Source: Cryptomeria japonica (Eukaryota; Streptophyta; Pinopsida; Cupressales; Cupressaceae). From it: a DNA stretch of 64,000 nucleotides. The notes under the pieces are model-generated. The model had not been told where the DNA came from. It did not search any database and saw nothing but the letters and a program-made list of their open reading frames with translations. The DNA is taken from NCBI RefSeq assembly GCF_030272615.1, contig NC_081410.1, positions 114,670,433 through 114,734,432 on the forward strand. Reading direction: 5' to 3'. Numbering within the stretch: position 1 is the first letter of the stretch; every line of letters begins with the position of its first letter. A program made the translations under genes and the position numbers. Shown piece after piece: positions 25,546 to 38,929 of this stretch.

Positions 25546-27036
25546 TGTTAGCATTTTCACAAAGGGAGATTGTTAGCATCTCAGTAAGTTTGTTGGTATG
25601 AGGATATTCAAGAGGTTGTTGGAGATTGTTGATATAATTGAGTAAGGATGATTACTATCTTAATAACATTATTTTGTCATTGATTTCAAGCAATTGATTT
25701 TCTGATTCAGTATGATGTTGCCATATCTTAATGAGTATGTTTTGATAAGTATAAAGATGGCGGTAAGAGACACATAATGAATGTGAAAATAAAAAGGGAA
25801 TAATAAGTTATTCAATGGGCAACTATTACCGAGTTAGACAGTGATGAGATTATGTTGTTTTGATTGTTTTGATATCCTATATGTGAGTATTCAAAGACTG
25901 AACAAAAAGGAAAAAATATTTCAAGCTATAGAATTAGTTAAGGCTTGATACTGTTCTATGTTACCGAGAAAAATGCTAGTCGATAAACCCTAAGGTTATC
26001 ACTATCAGTTAAAGAAGGCGGAATATCTACCGAGTGAAGTTCAATATTTACCGAGTAATAACAGAATGCATTGGATGCATAAATACATTATTAAATCTAG
26101 AATTCCAATGAGCTGGAGTTGATCAGATGATTGGTATGTCGTGCAAGAAGTTTGTTGAGGATCTATGACATCGAAAATACAAGAGATAAGATCTACAACG
26201 CAGATTGAACGGTCATAACCTAGCACAAGTTCCAAGGCAAGGTAAAACATTTTCAGATTGAAGGATACAATGAACCTAGTCACATTTTAAGATCTAATGG
26301 CTAAGATTGATCATGGGAAATGTGATCAAGGAGATTAAGCGGTTAGGTATTGTTCATAAATAAGAAATTGTTGATGAACAATGCATGCAGGCAAAATAGA
26401 AGAAAAGTGACACGACAGTAGTGATCACCGAGCACAGAAGATTGAAGAACAGATTGAGAAGCCCAGCAAGAAGCAAGATAAGTCTTATGACAAGATTGTT
26501 TTGAGCATATAGAATCTACTTTAGCATTTCAGATGTGAAGTTGCAGATATATTTTATTACTATTATTTATTTTGTAAGTGACAGGAAATCTCTTAACCGA
26601 GTGGACTTAACAGTTTTATTTGTAAACCCTCTAGCAAGGTAACATTCTAAATGAGTGTTTGAAATCCTTTGACAAGGTCACTTCTAACAAAGTGCAAGAC
26701 TCTAACAAGTCTAAGGGAAACCCCTTAACTGGGTCACATCTAGCAATGTGTTTTTGTAATATGTAACTGGATTAGCTTTTAACCAAGCATACTCTAAAAG
26801 GGTATATTTCTTAGTGGGTCCGAAATCCCACAATGGTTTTTCCCTATTTGGGTTTCAACATTAAATCTGGTGTTAAATGTGTTATGATGTTTTAAGTGTA
26901 TCTGTTTATGAGTATTGAATGATTTACAGTCATAGTTGCATATCAGTAAAGGCTGTCGAGGTTGAATCTGGTGAATATATTGTATAGTGAAGTTTTTATG
27001 ATTCACCCCCCCCCCCCCCTCTCATCTTAACTAACA
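25546..27036 (+). repeat. Copia 5' LTR
   Basis: Begins TGTTAGCATTTTCAC and ends CATCTTAACTAACA, with perfect 6-bp inverted ends TGTTAG/CTAACA. Near the 3' end are a poly-C run in 'gattcaccccc' and the motif resembling 'ggtttttccctatttggg' shared with the other copia LTRs here. Imperfect subrepeats of the 'taaccgagtggactt' kind occur at about 26,590-26,800. Its first 45 bases contain a second copy of 'gggagattgttagca', a duplicated polypurine-tract/LTR-start. Confidence 0.95.
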
Positions 27037-27038
27037 AT

Positions 27039-27050
27039 TGGTATCAGAGC
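27039..27050 (+). promoter_or_regulatory. Copia primer binding site (initiator tRNA-Met)
   Basis: TGGTATCAGAGC begins two bases after the 5' LTR end. It is complementary to the 3' end of plant initiator tRNA-Met and is the standard copia minus-strand primer site. Confidence 0.95.
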
Positions 27051-27099
27051 TTTGGACTCTGGAAGAAAAGTTTAAAGGTACTTGAGGCAAGATCCGAAG

Positions 27100-30000
27100 A
27101 TGTATAAAAGGGATGCACCAAAGCTGAACAAGTCAAGTTTCTCCACATGGAAGAAAAGAATGAAGCTGCATTTATCAAGAATTGGAGAATATGCAACATA
27201 TTATCTAGAGAATGATTACATAGCACCTAGCACCAACCCGATGACAATGGAAGAGATAAAGGCAAAGCAAGAACATATTCAAGCTATGATGGAAATAACA
27301 TCTGCATTAATCGACTCAGAGTTTAATGATCTAGAAGGCTACAATGATGCCAAAGCGATGTGGAATAAGCTTATATCTGTGTATGGTGGTGATGAACATG
27401 TTCAGAGAGCAAAAGTAGACAGTCTAAGAGGTCAACTTGAATCCATGAGAATCAATGAACGTGAGAACATAACCCAATACAGTACAAGGTTAAAGGAAAT
27501 TGTCAATCAAATCAAAGGAGCAGGAGGAACTATTGAAGAAAAAGATGTAACAAGTAAGTTGCTTAGAACGCTTCTACCTGCTTATGCCATTCGAGTCTCT
27601 GCAATCAATAAATTAAGGTCTATGCCAAACATGTCAGTCTCTTTGGATGCTACTATCGGTAAGCTACATGCATTTGAGTTAAGTAATTTTGATAACAATG
27701 GGTCCTCGGTAAATAAAGTTGAATCTGCATTCAGTTCTTTTCATATTGGTGAATCTGATGATTACAATGATAGAATGTATAATTATACTGAAGGAAATCA
27801 CAGTGGAGCAAGTGAAAGATTTCGCAAAAACATGGAAGAGGTACACAAACTATATGAAGAAATCAAAAAGCAAGAAGAGTTTGAAGCATTATTAGCCAAA
27901 AGGTTACCGAGAGGCAAAGGTAAGTATAAAGGAAAGTTACCTTTAAAATGTTTTAACTGTGATAGAATAGGACATATGGCTTCTAACTGTCCTGACAAAG
28001 AATTTAGTGAAAAGAGAGAATACCGAGATGACAAACAGAAAGACAACCAATACAGAGGACACCGAGACTTTGGAAGGAAAGATAGAAAGACATGCCTAGT
28101 AGCTGACGAGGAATCCAACGATGATAAATCTGATGGGACTGATACAGATGAAGTTGTTTATGTGGCTATCAAAGATGGATCGGATGAAGAAAGGTATGAA
28201 GAAAAAGCCCTAATATCTCACATAAATAAAAATGATTCTTGGATCATAGATAGTGGATGCTCACATCACATGACAGGTGATAAACACAAGTTTGTTAAAT
28301 TAGAAGACTATGATGGAGGATATGTAAGATTTGGTAATGATGCACCATGTCCGGTGAAAGGTAAAGGATCTATAACACTTCTTGACAATGCTAAATATGA
28401 TGATGTATACTGGGTTGAAGGTTTGAAATACAATTTGTTGAGTGTAGCACAACTAAACAATACAGGATACCGAATAGAATTCCAGAAGGGATGTGTCAAA
28501 GTTCATGACAAGCATGGAAAGCTGGCTGCTACCGGGACACAAACAAAAGGTAATACATTTCATCTTGACTCAACTCGGAACAATTGTCTGTATGCTAAAC
28601 TAGAAGATACCTAGTTATGGCATAAAAGGTTTTGTCATGTAATTTTAATAACCTGATCAAAATAAGTAAGAAGCACCGAGTAAGAGGTCTACCGAGCCTG
28701 GGAAAACCAGAGAATGCAATATGTCAAGGATGCGAGATGGGTAAAATGACAAAGTCAAGCTTTACAAGTAAGTCCTACACTTCTAAAGGAATTTTAGATC
28801 TAGTGCACACTGATCTTTGTGGTCCTATGAAAGTTCAAAGTTATTATGGAGATAAATACTTCATATTATTTGTGGATGATTACTCAAGAATGATGTCAGT
28901 TATGTTTTTAAAAGAAAAATTAGAAGCCTTTCAAATGTTCAAATGGTATAAGGCTAGAGTTGAAAAAGAAACAGGAAGACAGTTGAAATGTCTAAGATCT
29001 GATAGAGGAGGAGAATTCATTTATGATGAATTTAACCTATTTTGCAATGATCATGGTATAAAGAGACAAGTGTCTGCACCGAGAACACCTCAGCAAAATG
29101 GGATAGTTGAAAGAAGAAACAGATCAATTGTAGATTGTGCTAGAACCCTGATGATAGAAAAGAGGGTACCTCAAACATTTTGGAGAGAAACAATCAGCAC
29201 TGCAATTTACACCCTGAACCGAGTACAACTGAAGAAAGGAACTTTGAAGACACCATATGAAATCTGGTATGATAAGAAACCCAATGTAAGTTATTTTAAA
29301 ATATTTGGAAGTAGATGTTATGTTCACAAAGATGATATAAATGGAAAGTTTGATCAGAAAAGAGAGGAAGGAACATTTCTTGGCTATTCTTTTAGAAGTA
29401 AAGCATTTAAATGTCTGATCAAATCATCTAACAAAATAGTAGAAAGTGCAAATGTGAAAATTGATGAATTTACAGAAAGAAATGATGAAGGAAATTCCAT
29501 AGAACCAGAAAATTATGAAGAATTTGTTTATGTTCAACCGATAAATCCTACCGAGAAAGTTGATGAAGAAAATACTCAGTTACTGAGTGATGAAGAAGAT
29601 CAAACAGAGCATACTGAGCCCATATTAGCCAAGTATGTCAAAAGAAATCATGCATCAAGTCAGATTATAGGAGATAAGGATGATCTAGTGATGACAAGGA
29701 ACAAACTAAGACAAAACACATTTCTGATATCTGAATTTGAACAGAGGATAGTAAAAGAGGCATTTAGTAATGAAGATTGGATAAATGCTATGACAAAAGA
29801 AATTGAACAAATCGAGAAGAATGAAACATGGACATTGGTCCCAAGACCAAAAGAGAAAAATGTAATCGGTACGAAGTGGATTTTGAAAAACAAGCTAAAT
29901 GAAAAAGGAGAGGTCATTCGGAATAAAGCAAGACTAGTTTGCAAAGGATATGCTCAAGAAGAAGAAATTGATTATGGTGAGACTTTTGCACCTGTGGCAA

Positions 30001-31277
30001 GACTTGAAGGAGTGAGAACATTGTTGGCATATGTTGCTTACAAAAATTTCAAGGTATATCAAATGGATGTTAAATCTGCATTTTTGAATGGTATAATAGA
30101 AGAAGAAGTTTATATTGAACAGCCTGAACGATTTATTGAAGACAAGAATAAAGATCAAGTATGTAAGCTGAACAAAGCATTATATGGTTTAAAGCAAGCA
30201 CTTAGAGCATGGTATGAAAAACTGCACTCTTATTTGGTCAAGATTGGATTTATAAGGACAAGTGAAAACAACAACATGTATATGAAAAATGATGAAAACA
30301 ATGGTATACTGCTTTCAGCCATATTTGTTGATGATATTATTTTTTGTGGAAATGACTCCTTATGCAAGAACTTTGGAAATGAAATGTGCAAAGAATTTGA
30401 GATGTCATTAATCGGTGAAATAAAGTATTTTATAGGTTTGCAAATACTACAAATGAAAAATGAGATTTTCATTACTCAGTCCAAGTATATAAAAGAAATC
30501 TTGAAGAAATTTGGAATGGAGGATTCTAAACCTGTAAGCACTCCTATGACTACCAATCGTAAACTATCAAAGAGTGATGAATCTGCATTTGTTGATGAGA
30601 CACTTTACCGATCTATGATTGGAAAGTTGCAATATGTGGTTCACAACAGGCCAGATATAGCACATGCAGTAGGTATAGTGGCAAGATTTTCTGCAGATCC
30701 CAAAGAAACTCATTTGACAGCAATCAAGAGAATTTTCAGATACCTGAGAGGCACTGAAGATTATGGCTTAGTGTATCAAAAGAGATATGTTTTTGACTTA
30801 AAAGTCTATACCGATGCTGATTGGGCAGGAAACATTGATGACAGGAAAAGCACAAGCAGTGGAGCTTTCTTTTTGGGAGATAGACTAGTAAGTTGGCTTA
30901 GCAAGAAACAAGGATGCATTTCACAGTCAACAGCTAAAGCTGAATATGTCGTTGCAGCATTGAATTGTACCAATATAGCATGGATCAAACAACTGTTGGA
31001 AGGTATGAATGAGAAAGTTACCAAGCCAGTAACTATATTCTGTGATAATACTAGTGCCATTAACATTTCAAAGAATCCGGTAATGCACTCTAAAACAAAG
31101 CATATCTCTATAAAGTATCATTATCTGAGAGAAAAAGTTCAAGAGAAGAAATTTGTGCTAGAATATATCAGTTCAAAGGAATAAATAGCAGATATTTTCA
31201 CAAAGTCATTGCCAAGGGATACTTTTGAGTATCTCAGAAGTCAGTTAGGGGTCCTACCCCTATCTAGCACTCACTGA
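27100..31277 (+). pseudogene. Copia gag-pol polyprotein, broken
   Basis: The ATG at 27,100 opens a UBN2-type gag (WNKLISVYGGDEHVQRAKVD), a CCHC knuckle CFNCDRIGHMASNC at 27,949-27,990, and a protease with DSG at 28,249-28,257. After an in-frame TAG (28,612) and a single-base frameshift near 28,640, pol continues: integrase (CQGCEMGK; catalytic Asp in HTDLCGP, Asp in LRSDRGGEF, Glu in GIVERRNRS), reverse transcriptase ([24 protein letters not shown] as the YVDD box) and RNase H ([26 protein letters not shown]). A TAA at about 31,182 interrupts just before IADIFTKSLP, and the frame ends at TGA 31,275. All domain landmarks survive, so few lesions separate it from coding capacity. The product would form virus-like particles and integrate cDNA. 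Confidence 0.9.
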
Positions 31278-31640
31278 CAGAGTTCGGTGAAAGCATCAAT
31301 TCTATGAAACTAAAGGATAACTATTTATGAGTTGATGCCGCTTTACACACTTTAGGAGGTTGCCTAAAGTTGTACAAGAAAAAGTGATTGAAGACAAAGA
31401 TGCCCTGACCGTGAATGAGACTACAAGGAAATTACTTCACAAAGGAAGAAATCATGAATTAGTTTTTCTTTTTGGCATTGTTGTCAAAGGTGGAGAAGAC
31501 TAATTTGTAAGGAACTAATAGAAGAAGCTGGGAGAAGACTAATGACTGAGGGAGAATTCCAGAAAATTTCTAAGAAGTTTAAACAACAATCTAAATTTGA
31601 ATCAATCGAAATAAATCATGTTGGTTTTGCCATCAGTGCC

Positions 31641-31652
31641 AAAGGGGGAGAT
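31641..31652 (+). promoter_or_regulatory. Copia polypurine tract
   Basis: The run AAAGGGGGAG lies immediately before the 3' LTR start and would prime plus-strand DNA synthesis. A near copy of this run plus the LTR start recurs about 27 bases later inside the LTR itself. Confidence 0.85.
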
Positions 31653-33159
31653 TGTTAGCATTTTCACAAAGGGAGATTGTTAGCATCTCAGTAAGTTTGT
31701 TGGTATGAGGATATTCAGAAGGTTGTTGGAGATTGTTGATATAATTGAGTAAGGATGATTACTATCTTAATAACATTATTTTGTCATTGATGTCAAGCAA
31801 TTGATTTTCTGATTCAGTATGATGTTGCCATATCTTAATGAGTATGTTTTGATAAGTATAAAGATGTCGGTAAGAGACACATAATAAATGTGAAAATAAA
31901 AGGGGAATAATAAGTTATTCAATGGGCAGCTATTACCGAGTTAGACAGTGATTAGATTATGTTGTTTTGATTGTTTTGATATCCTATATGTGAGTATTCA
32001 AAGAGTGAACAAAAAGGAGAAAAGATTTCAAGCTATAGAATTAGTTAAGGCTTGATACTGTTCTATGTTACCGAGAAAAATGCTAGTTAGTAAACCCTAA
32101 GGTTATGACTATCAGTTAAAGAAGGCAGAATATCTACCGAGTGAAGTTCAGTATTTATTGAGTAACAACCGAGTAATAACAGAATGCATTGGATGGATAA
32201 ATACAATATTAAATGTAGAATACCAATGAGCTAGAGTTGATCAAATGATTGGTATGTCGTGCAAGAAGTTTGTTGAGGATCTACGACATCAAAAATACAA
32301 GAGATAAGATATACAACGCAGATTGAATGGTCATAACCTAGCACAAGTTTCAAGGCAAGGTAAAACATTTTCAGATCGAAGGTACAATGAACCTAGTCAC
32401 GTTTTAAGATCTGATGGCTAAGATTGATCATGGGAAATGTGATCAAGGAGATTAAGCGGTTAGGTATTGTTCATAAATAAGAAACTATTGATGAACAATG
32501 CATGCAGGCAAAATAGAAGAAAAGTGACACGATAGTAGTGATCACCGAGCACAGAAGATTGAAGATCTGATTGAAGAACAGATTGAGAAGCCCAGCAAGA
32601 AGCAAGATAAGTCTTGTGACAAGATTGTTTGAGCATATAGAATCTGCTTTAGCATTTCAGATGTGAAGTTGCAGATATATTTTATTACTGTCATTTATTT
32701 TGTAAGTGACAGGAAATCTCTTAACCAAGTGGACTTAACAGTCTTATTTGTAAACCCTCTAGCAAGGTAACATTCTAAATGAGTGTTTGAAATCCTTTAA
32801 CAAGGTCACTTCTAACAAAGTGCAAGACTCTAACAAGTCTGAGGGAAATCCCTTAACCGGGTCACATCTAACCAGGTGTTTTTGTAATCTGTAATTGGAT
32901 TAGCTTTTAACCAAGTATACTCTAGAAGGGTATATTTCTTAGTGGGTCCGAAATCCGACAATGGTTTTTCCCTATTTGGGTTTCCACGTTAAATCTGGTG
33001 TTAAATGTGCTATGATGTTTTAAGTGTATCTGTTTATGAGTATTGAATTATTTACAGTCATAGTTGCATATCAGTAAAGGCTACCGAGGTTGAATCTGGT
33101 GAATATATTGTATAGTGAAGTTTTTATGATTCACCCCCCCCCTCTCATCTTAACTAACA
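31653..33159 (+). repeat. Copia 3' LTR
   Basis: Aligns with the 5' LTR over its full length with scattered substitutions and short indels, including an extra 'taacaaccgag' near 32,162 and a shorter poly-C run near the end. It ends CTAACA at 33,159 and is followed by the AGGAG target duplication. Confidence 0.95.
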
Positions 33160-36100
33160 AGGAGGACTCCATTTAGCCATCTTGCGTTTAACAAGAGAAG
33201 ATAGTCCATCTGATATAGCCCCATGGGAAGGCATCAGACGCAGCGAAGACCATTTCCAAGTGACCCAATTATCCCAATGAGAAAAAGACCTGAGGTGATC
33301 TAAATTTTTATGGATGAAAGAAAGTACCACCTCACTAATGGAGGTTTGGATTTTACCAATTACATCAATCGGGGTGGCAGATTTATGTTTGAAGATTCTA
33401 GAATTCCTTTCAAGCCAGAGATTCCAGATCACCAGTGATGGGGCCACAACCCAAAGAGATGAATAAAACGAAGAGGAAAACAACAAGGGCCAGGCCATGA
33501 ATTGCAAAAATAGATTAGTACAAAGAGCAGAAGACCAACCAGGCATGCCAAACAACCAATAACAACACTCATAAGCAAATGGACATAACAAGAAAAGGTG
33601 ATCCATGGATTCCATACAATAACCACAAAAAACACAAGGAAATATTGTTGTAATCCCAAGTCTATCCAATCGCATCCCAGTGAGGACTTTATCTTGGACT
33701 GCCAACCAAGCAAAAGACCCTGCCTTAGGAAGACAAGTCGGATGCCAAAATAGCTTAGTAGGCCAGCAAGAGGGTGAAGAGGTATGAATCAAAGAATTAT
33801 AACCATCTTTTACTGAATATGAACCTGCAACATTCTTAATCCAGACCAAGAAGTCCTCCTTATTGTGAAAAACAAGAGGTCTTTTGTGAAGTTCTTCCAC
33901 AAAAGCAAGTATAAGATCATTATCAATAGGCAAGGGAGGAATATTCTTCCATTTAGCCACTAAACATGGACCTATGGAAACAATGTCAAAATAATCTGCA
34001 ACAAAAGGCCCCCAAAGATCTGATAGAATACCAGGCAAAGGGGACCAGTCTCGGATAGTTGAAAGAGTAGGATGTCCATTCCACACTTCATCCCAGAACC
34101 GATCCTTTTTCCCATTATGGACAACTCAAGATAAATGTGGTAAAACAACCCTCGTACAAGATACCAAAAGTTCCAGAATGCAAAACCTTTCGAAAGAGAT
34201 GTAGTAGTAAAAATCCTTTCTCTAAAAGTTCCCCTTAAAAACTTAGCAAGCATGATGGAAGCCCATTTGCTATGAGGGTTTGCATATAACTTCCATACCA
34301 ATTTCGCTCCCAACGCCTTATTCTGAACAACTAAATTGCAAATTCCCACACCCCCCACCTCTTTGGGACAGCAAATATTGTCCCAAGGAAGGAGAGGGAT
34401 CTTTTTCCTACCTCCCAAGTTATCATTCCAAAGGAAGGACCTAAGGGAAACCTCAATGTCCTTAATAACTTGAGAGGGAGCCTGCAAAATAGACATCAAA
34501 TATGTAGGGATGGCATTCAAAACTGATTTGATTAAAAGGATCCTACCAGCCATCGTAAGCCACTTGTGGTTCCAGGAGGAAATTCTAGAGGTTATTGAAT
34601 GAACAACTTTATCCCAAAAGGAGGCCTTTTCTGACCCCAGAAAGAAAGGAATGCCCAAATACATACACGAAAAAGTCCCTACTTGAAAACTCCAAAAGCG
34701 GACAAGTTTATCCCTAACTAGAGGGGAGACATTCACGAAAAAGACTTTGGACTTTTGATTATTAACTTTTTGTCCAGAAAAAGCAGCATAGTCAGAGATA
34801 ATTTTCTTTATAACTCGAGCCTCCCTCAGAGAGGCCGCCCCAAACAAAAGTGTGTCATCAGCAAACAAGCAATGAGATTGTGGAGAAAGGAGGCCATCCA
34901 CTCTAATACTTGACCATAAACCAAATGTCGTAGCATTAGAGATGGCCCTACTTAACGCTTTTGCCAAAAGAATAAACAAAAAGGAGACAAGGGATCCCCT
35001 TGCCTAAGTCCTCGGGAGGAAGCAAAAAACCCCGAAGGAGAACCATTAATCAAAACAAAGAAGCGAGCAAAAGATATGCATGAAAACACACACTTGACCC
35101 AACAGCGCGAAAACCCCAAACGATACAAAACAACCACAAGGGACTGCCAATTTACACGATCATAAGCCTTAAGCATGTCTAGTTTTAGAATCATGGCCGG
35201 AACCTTTTGTTGAGATATGGAGTGCGGAATTTCATGAGCTACAATCTCACCTTTAGATGTCTCCCGACTAGGCACAAAACCACCCTGTTCCAAGGAAACT
35301 ATCTGAGGAAGGAGCCTAGAAAGCCTAACCGAAATTGCCTTAGTAAATTGTTTATATAAAGTAGTACACAAGGCAATCGGACGAAAGTTCAAAGAGCTAG
35401 GATTGTCCACTTTCGGAATAATAGCAATAAGAGTAGTATTAAGCTCTCTCAATATCAACCTATTTCTTCTGGATTCCTCCAAGGGTAACAACACGTCATT
35501 TCCTATAAATTCCCAACACTTCTGAAAGAATAGAGTCATAAAACCATCTAGGTTCGGGGCCTTTTCCGAATGCATGGAAAAGACTCTCTTTTAGCTCAGC
35601 CAATGAAAAGGGAGCCATAAGCATCTTATTATCTTCTTGAGATACTAATGGGGGGATCGAATTCACAAACTCATTATCTACCGCAACTGATTCCGCTGTA
35701 AGAAGTGACTTAAAGAACCTAACGGCTTCAGAAGCAATATCATCCTCATCAACTAGACTGTTACCATTAGAATCAATAATACAGGAAATTCAATTGCAAA
35801 GCCTCTTAAGCTTAGAAGAGGAGTGGAAGAACTTAGTATTTCTATCCCCTTCGGAGAGCCAAAGGTCCCTAGACTTCTGCCTCCATTAAGATTCTTCCCT
35901 AGCCAAGGTCTCAGTCAATTGAAGATTCAACAACTTTAGCCTATCATACAATAGAGAGGACATACCTAAAGCAATAATGCTCTTATTAAACTGCTCAATT
36001 TCTTCCTGAATCCTGGCCTTTTCTCCAAAAATATTCTTAAAATGTGTCACATTCCAATCCCTAATCCTACGCTTTAAAAAGCCCAGTTTCTTAACAAGCT

Positions 36101-36930
36101 GAAACATCCGAGACCCAGGAAAAAATGGGGTAGAACACCACCATTGCTTTAATGAAGATAAAAAAGATCGATCCCGAAACCACATTGGCTCAAACTTAAA
36201 AGGTAACTTCCTAGGTGCCCTATCCTCAAAAATAGCAAACAGAATAGGGAAATGATCAAAGCCAGTAAAGGGGAGAACTGAGGAAACAAAATCCTGACCC
36301 GAATTGAACCAATTTTCCTAAACCCAAAAGCGATCCAGCCTTTCAGAGATTTGACAAAAGTCTCTCCGCATGTTGGTCCATGTAAATGGTCCATTAAGAG
36401 GTTTACAATCAACCAAATTCAAAGAATGAATAAAGTGGCAGAAGTATAACATAGAATGTTTGTTAGGGATGATTCCCTAGCCTTTTCATCCAAACTAGAA
36501 ATTGCATTAAAGTCCCCCCCAAAAATCAGAAAAACATTACGTAGCGGAGCAGCAAGGGAAACCAAAAATTCCCAAAGGTTTCTTTTTTCTAAAACCCCAG
36601 ATGGTCCATAAACATTAAAAAGCCAGAATTTTAAATTTGATATCCTACTCTTAACCAGACCAAGCATCCAATTGGATGAGGAATCAATTAATGAAAAATG
36701 TACACTATAATCTTTCCAAAGGACCGCAAGACCGCCTGAAGCACTTGAAGAAGGAGATGCACAAAATTCCATACTTTCCAAGAAGAGAATAACCTATCAG
36801 CAGAAGATAAATTTAACCTAGTTTCTTGTACCATCACCACATCACACTTCATTAAGTCCATTTGTGACTTAATCAAGCGCCATTTGTTAGGGGCATTTAA
36901 GCCCCTAACATTCCAGGATATAATCCTCAT
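33160..36930 (-). pseudogene. LINE ORF2: endonuclease, reverse transcriptase, zinc-binding region
   Basis: On the minus strand the frame opens at 36,930 with MRIISWNVRGLNAPNKWRLI, the start of an AP-type endonuclease; QETRLN, NVYGPSG and GGDFNAI follow (to about 36,480). Reverse transcriptase motifs include LNFRPIALCTTLYK, KLDMLKAYDRVNW and GLRQGDPLSP (35,575-34,980) and CLFADDTLLFG, an FADD box, near 34,860. A zf-RVT region follows (WHPTCLPKAGSFAWLAVQD; CVFCGYCMESMDHLFLLCPF; near 33,700-33,550). At least five frame changes or stops split it. It encoded the enzyme that nicks target DNA and copies LINE RNA. Its C-terminal RNase H lies beyond the copia insertion at 25,545-25,079. Confidence 0.9.
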
Positions 36931-37016
36931 TGGTCCTGAGGGGAAGCATCAGCTCCCCTCGAAACATCCAAAGAAACCGGAGAAACCTTATCTGCCAAAA
37001 AAGTCTTATGAAGACT

Positions 37017-38929
37017 TCACTTAGAAGCCAAGGCTCTTGTGACTGGCGGATTTAAGGGTTTTTTTAATCTCTTCTTTTTGGAAGTCTCCAAAGAAGAAAG
37101 AAGAGTTGTTTGAATTCCCACATCAATTTCTAATTTAGTCTTAGCACGTTTGGGCTTACGACCTCTTTTTCCTAGAGTTGACAAGGGTGAAGTAGGGGAA
37201 TTAGGGGTTTGAACCAAAGGAAGTCCATTAAAATCCAAAGGAGTATCCACGGGTGCCCTATCTTCAATGGAACCTACCCCAAGAACCGACGACACCCTAA
37301 CCTCCTCCTTATCTGAAACAATGGGAGTCGAAGATGGCCCAAGAACTGATGCCACCAAAGCCTTATCCGTATTGAGTAAGTCAAAAGAGTTATTAGTGGG
37401 AGAAGCAGCCAAGTCATTCTCCAGGATACCCAAATCAACCGAAATTGAAGAAATTACTTTATTAGCTAAAGCAGAATTAAGATAAACCTTATTAGTATTA
37501 ACAATATCTTGCACCTGGGCAATAAGATGCTCATCTGGAACAATATCAACATCCACAAGATGTTCAGAATTCTTCAAAACCACAGGGATTTGTGTCTCAG
37601 CCCCTAAGTCATTTCCCAAATCAACAGGATGCAAAGAAGACATTCCCATGTTTAAAATACCATTATAATTATTCAAAGGAGAGACATTCGCCAAGCCAAT
37701 CTTCGAGGAAGGAACATAGCAATGAGGTACCTCTGCCAAAACCCTAGGAGTGAAGGTTTTCTTCAAAGGGGAAGCTAGATTAGCAGCAGAGACACCTAAA
37801 TGATCTTTATTCCAAACGAACATTTCTGCATTCCCATCAAAAGAGGATTCAATGTCCCCCGAACCAAATTGAATGGTTTTCATATGAAAAAACAAAGGAG
37901 AATCCATAATCACCGAAGAACAACCAAAATCCCCAAAATCTCTAACAAGATTTTGATGCCAAATGCCAAAGGGAGACCGAATGTTACAAAACTTCGGCGG
38001 AGAGACCTTGGGTGAAATTAAAACACAAATTTTGACAACAAACACCCCATCCTCAAGCACCGAATGAGACAACAAAAATTTACCAAATGAATCCCCAATC
38101 TTTGTTAAAATATCAGATTCAACAAATTTAGATGGTAACAAAGGAAGTTTAAACCAGATAGGAACCTGTTTTGGGCCAACCCTAGAGGTTGCTAGAAAGA
38201 GCTTCCAACTTTCTACAAAAATCAGATTTTTTCCAAGCCAAAAAAATGGAACACTCAACGCCTTATCCCTAGCAGATGTAGAATCAAAAACAATAATAAA
38301 CGAACTTACAGAGAGAACATGGGAGTACAAAGTGTCATACCAATGCGCATGAATTTATAATGGAGCTTTGACAAAGGAATAGAGTCACCCCACACTTGGA
38401 TAACGACTGCCAAAGCCCAAAGATCATGAGCATTTTTCCCCATGATAGCATCCAAGGCATCAATCAAAGGAACTGGGAGCGGAACAAGCTGTGAGGGCAA
38501 ATTAAAATTTGGCAATTGACCTCCCAAAACCCTTGAAATTGGTCGCGATTTAGCAGAATCACTCGCCAGGCCAAGCCGAGCCTTATTACCAGAAGCCCTA
38601 GCATTTCGATTTTGATTGCCCTTTTGCCAATTACCCTTATTCCTCAAATTACGGCCCTGATTCCCATTCCGCTGAAAAAACCCTTTGAAATACACAGAAG
38701 TAGGAAAATCTTGCTGGGGTGTTTTACCCACACCTGAGTCAGCAAACGAAACCAGAACATCGACCCATTTTCCACCTTGGAAGACCCATTGCGGAACATG
38801 ACCAGCTTGTGTGCCGAAGGGATCTTTGGGGGGAAGCGGATTTGCCACCGCCTCATCTCCCCAACGCATGTTCGGCTGGATGACGAGCACAAGTCTCCAA
38901 ATCTCGTTCACTGAAAACTCATAATCCAA
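37017..38929 (-). pseudogene. LINE ORF1 (DUF4283-like nucleic-acid-binding protein)
   Basis: Two overlapping minus-strand frames (38,929-38,306 and 38,330-37,017) join across one frameshift into a protein of about 630 residues. The N-terminal part is Gln/Asn/Gly/Arg-rich (RNGNQGRNLRNKGNWQKGNQ) and followed by a DUF4283-like core (SSFIIVFDSTSARDKAL; QVPIWFKLPLLPSKF; KIGDSFGKFL). The C-terminus is basic (RGRKPKRAKTKLE; KKKRLKKPLN). Unlike the relics at 16,800 and 57,200, no CCHC knuckle is visible. The stop lies 86 bases before the ORF2 start. The only start codon at the 5' edge is a TTG, so the true N-terminus may be lost at the insertion junction. Confidence 0.8.

Larger units (their letters stand above)
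25546..33159 (+). mobile_element. Ty1/copia LTR retrotransposon, complete structure, decayed coding
   Basis: Two LTRs of about 1.5 kb flank a 4.6-kb interior with gag, protease, integrase, reverse transcriptase and RNase H in copia order. The 5-bp target duplication AGGAG is perfect (25,541-25,545 and 33,160-33,164). It inserted, in the opposite orientation, into the RNase H-proximal part of LINE ORF2. The LTRs differ by a few percent by eye, so the insertion is old but among the younger events here. Stops and a frameshift (see the gag-pol entry) make it non-autonomous now. Confidence 0.95.

Noticed and set aside
27082-28614. Gag start at 27,082
   Set aside because: That start is a TTG; the first ATG in frame is at 27,100, closer to the usual copia gag start.
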